Shown in pieces: positions 60,475 to 64,000 of a stretch of DNA of 64,000 bases. A model generated the notes under the pieces. It saw only the letters and a list, made by a program, of their open reading frames with translations, was not told the origin of the DNA and ran no database searches. Position 1 is the first letter of the stretch; each line of letters opens with the position of its first letter. The DNA is taken from NCBI RefSeq assembly GCF_028898845.1, contig NZ_CP118574.1, positions 3,998,501 to 4,062,500 on the forward strand, read 5' to 3'. The position numbers were made by a program, and so were the translations under genes. The stretch is from Streptomyces sp. WZ-12 (GTDB lineage: Bacteria; Actinomycetota; Actinomycetes; Streptomycetales; Streptomycetaceae).

Positions 60475-60522
60475 AAAAAAGGCTCCGGCCCCGAACCACA
60501 ATAAGGTTCAAGGGCCGGAGCC
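60475..60522 (-). terminator. Main rRNA operon terminator
   Basis: GGCTCCGGCCC (60481-60491) pairs with GGGCCGGAGCC (60512-60522), with an inner GAACC/GGTTC stem, and on the minus strand the hairpin is followed by TTTTTT (60480-60475). It is a textbook intrinsic terminator 10 bp after the 5S gene. Confidence 0.93.
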
Positions 60523-60531
60523 ATAAAAGAA

Positions 60532-60649
60532 GTTCGGCGGCGTCCTACTCTCCCACAGGGTCCCCCTGCAGTACCATCGGCGCTGAAAGGCTTAGCTTCC
60601 GGGTTCGAAATGTAACCGGGCGTTTCCCTAACGCTAAAACCACCGAAAC
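60532..60649 (-). rRNA. rrf: 5S ribosomal RNA
   Basis: About 118 nt on the minus strand, from GTTTCGGTGGTTTTAGCGTT to the complementary 3' end GGACGCCGCCGAAC. The internal CGAACCCGGAAGCTAAGCC box and ACTGCAGGGGGACCCTGTGG arm are those of actinomycete 5S rRNA. It lies 72 bp after the 23S gene. Confidence 0.95.
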
Positions 60650-60721
60650 ACTATGAAACTTAGAACAACCGTTGGTCTGTTCGTGGCTTCAGAACCAACA
60701 CAGTGGACGCGAGCAACTGAG

Positions 60722-63835
<3,114 letters not shown>

Positions 63836-64000
63836 ACAGATGCTCGCGTCCACTGTGCAGTTCTCAAACAACGACCAGCCACCCGTCACAACCTGCACCA
63901 AGCAGACCTACACCGGGACCGGCACACCGAAGGACGAGCAACGCTCGCACCCTCAGACACCCAACAGCGCGCCCAACACAACCAGCCAAGACCCCGCGTT
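63836..64000 (-). other. Start of the 16S-23S internal spacer
   Basis: 165 bp of spacer upstream of 23S on the minus strand; the 16S gene would lie beyond the window. No tRNA gene is seen in this part, as is normal for Streptomyces rrn operons. CTCGCGTCCACTGTG near 63844 matches a block in the 23S-5S spacer (near 60700), consistent with paired processing stems. Confidence 0.8.

Noticed and set aside
63836..64000. tRNA gene in the 16S-23S spacer
   Set aside because: No cloverleaf or CCA-type 3' end is visible in the part of the spacer that lies in the window.

Overview
The window is a high-GC Streptomyces chromosome segment. The evidence is strong C/G bias at third codon positions, GTG and TTG starts, many stop/start overlaps, a mycothiol-dependent enzyme family, the c-di-GMP-responsive anti-sigma factor RsiG, and a gene order I recognise from S. 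coelicolor (amfC/rsiG, then pstSCAB-pit-csoR, then the cmd membrane-protein cluster). The right end is an rRNA operon read on the minus strand (5S, 23S and the start of the 16S-23S spacer).

Layout. 0-11 kb: core and small regulatory genes (partial ygfZ, dtd, rsiG, asparaginase, ankyrin protein, FMN reductase/HxlR, VOC-TetR-VOC, aldo/keto reductase, a methyltransferase and a mycothiol-type enzyme). Three promoters here carry clear operators: a SoxR-type box, a TetR palindrome and a MerR-type 19-bp-spacer promoter. A 33-bp-period array of hairpin-forming repeats lies between ygfZ and dtd. 12.3-17.3 kb: a complete cargo-free Tn7/Tn5053-like transposon (tnsA, tnsB, tnsC, tniQ) with terminal inverted repeats and a 5-bp TCGAC target duplication; tniQ has an in-frame stop. 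17.4-22.3 kb: an XRE regulator / HbhA-like / DUF2516 set that matches the mycobacterial hbhA neighbourhood, a PP2C phosphatase and a NlpC/P60 hydrolase. 22.5-29.2 kb: phosphate uptake (PHO box, pstSCAB, pit-DUF47) and csoR with its operator. 29.2-34.7 kb: small proteins, a lipoprotein, a bicovalent-FAD oxidase, a PAP2 phosphatase and a transglycosylase/NlpC enzyme. 35.1-42.9 kb: the cmdF-E-D-C-B-A cluster, which looks like a type IV secretion machine without a relaxase.

43.0-60.4 kb is a biosynthetic island. A nine-gene minus-strand operon runs ACP, KS, CLF-like, KS, CLF-like, aminotransferase-acyl reductase fusion, FabG-type ketoreductase, SDR, type II thioesterase. Two condensing pairs build and reduce an ACP-bound chain; the fusion enzyme could release it reductively as an aldehyde and transaminate it to an amine. 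A ferredoxin reductase/ferredoxin/P450 set, a TetR regulator, a saccharopine-dehydrogenase-like protein and a phosphopantetheinyl transferase follow. A shared operator, with core GGTCACG(T/C)GACC, sits both upstream of the PKS operon and inside the promoter of the dehydrogenase-TetR operon, so one regulator may control the island. I regard this polyketide-amine cluster as the most interesting system in the window.
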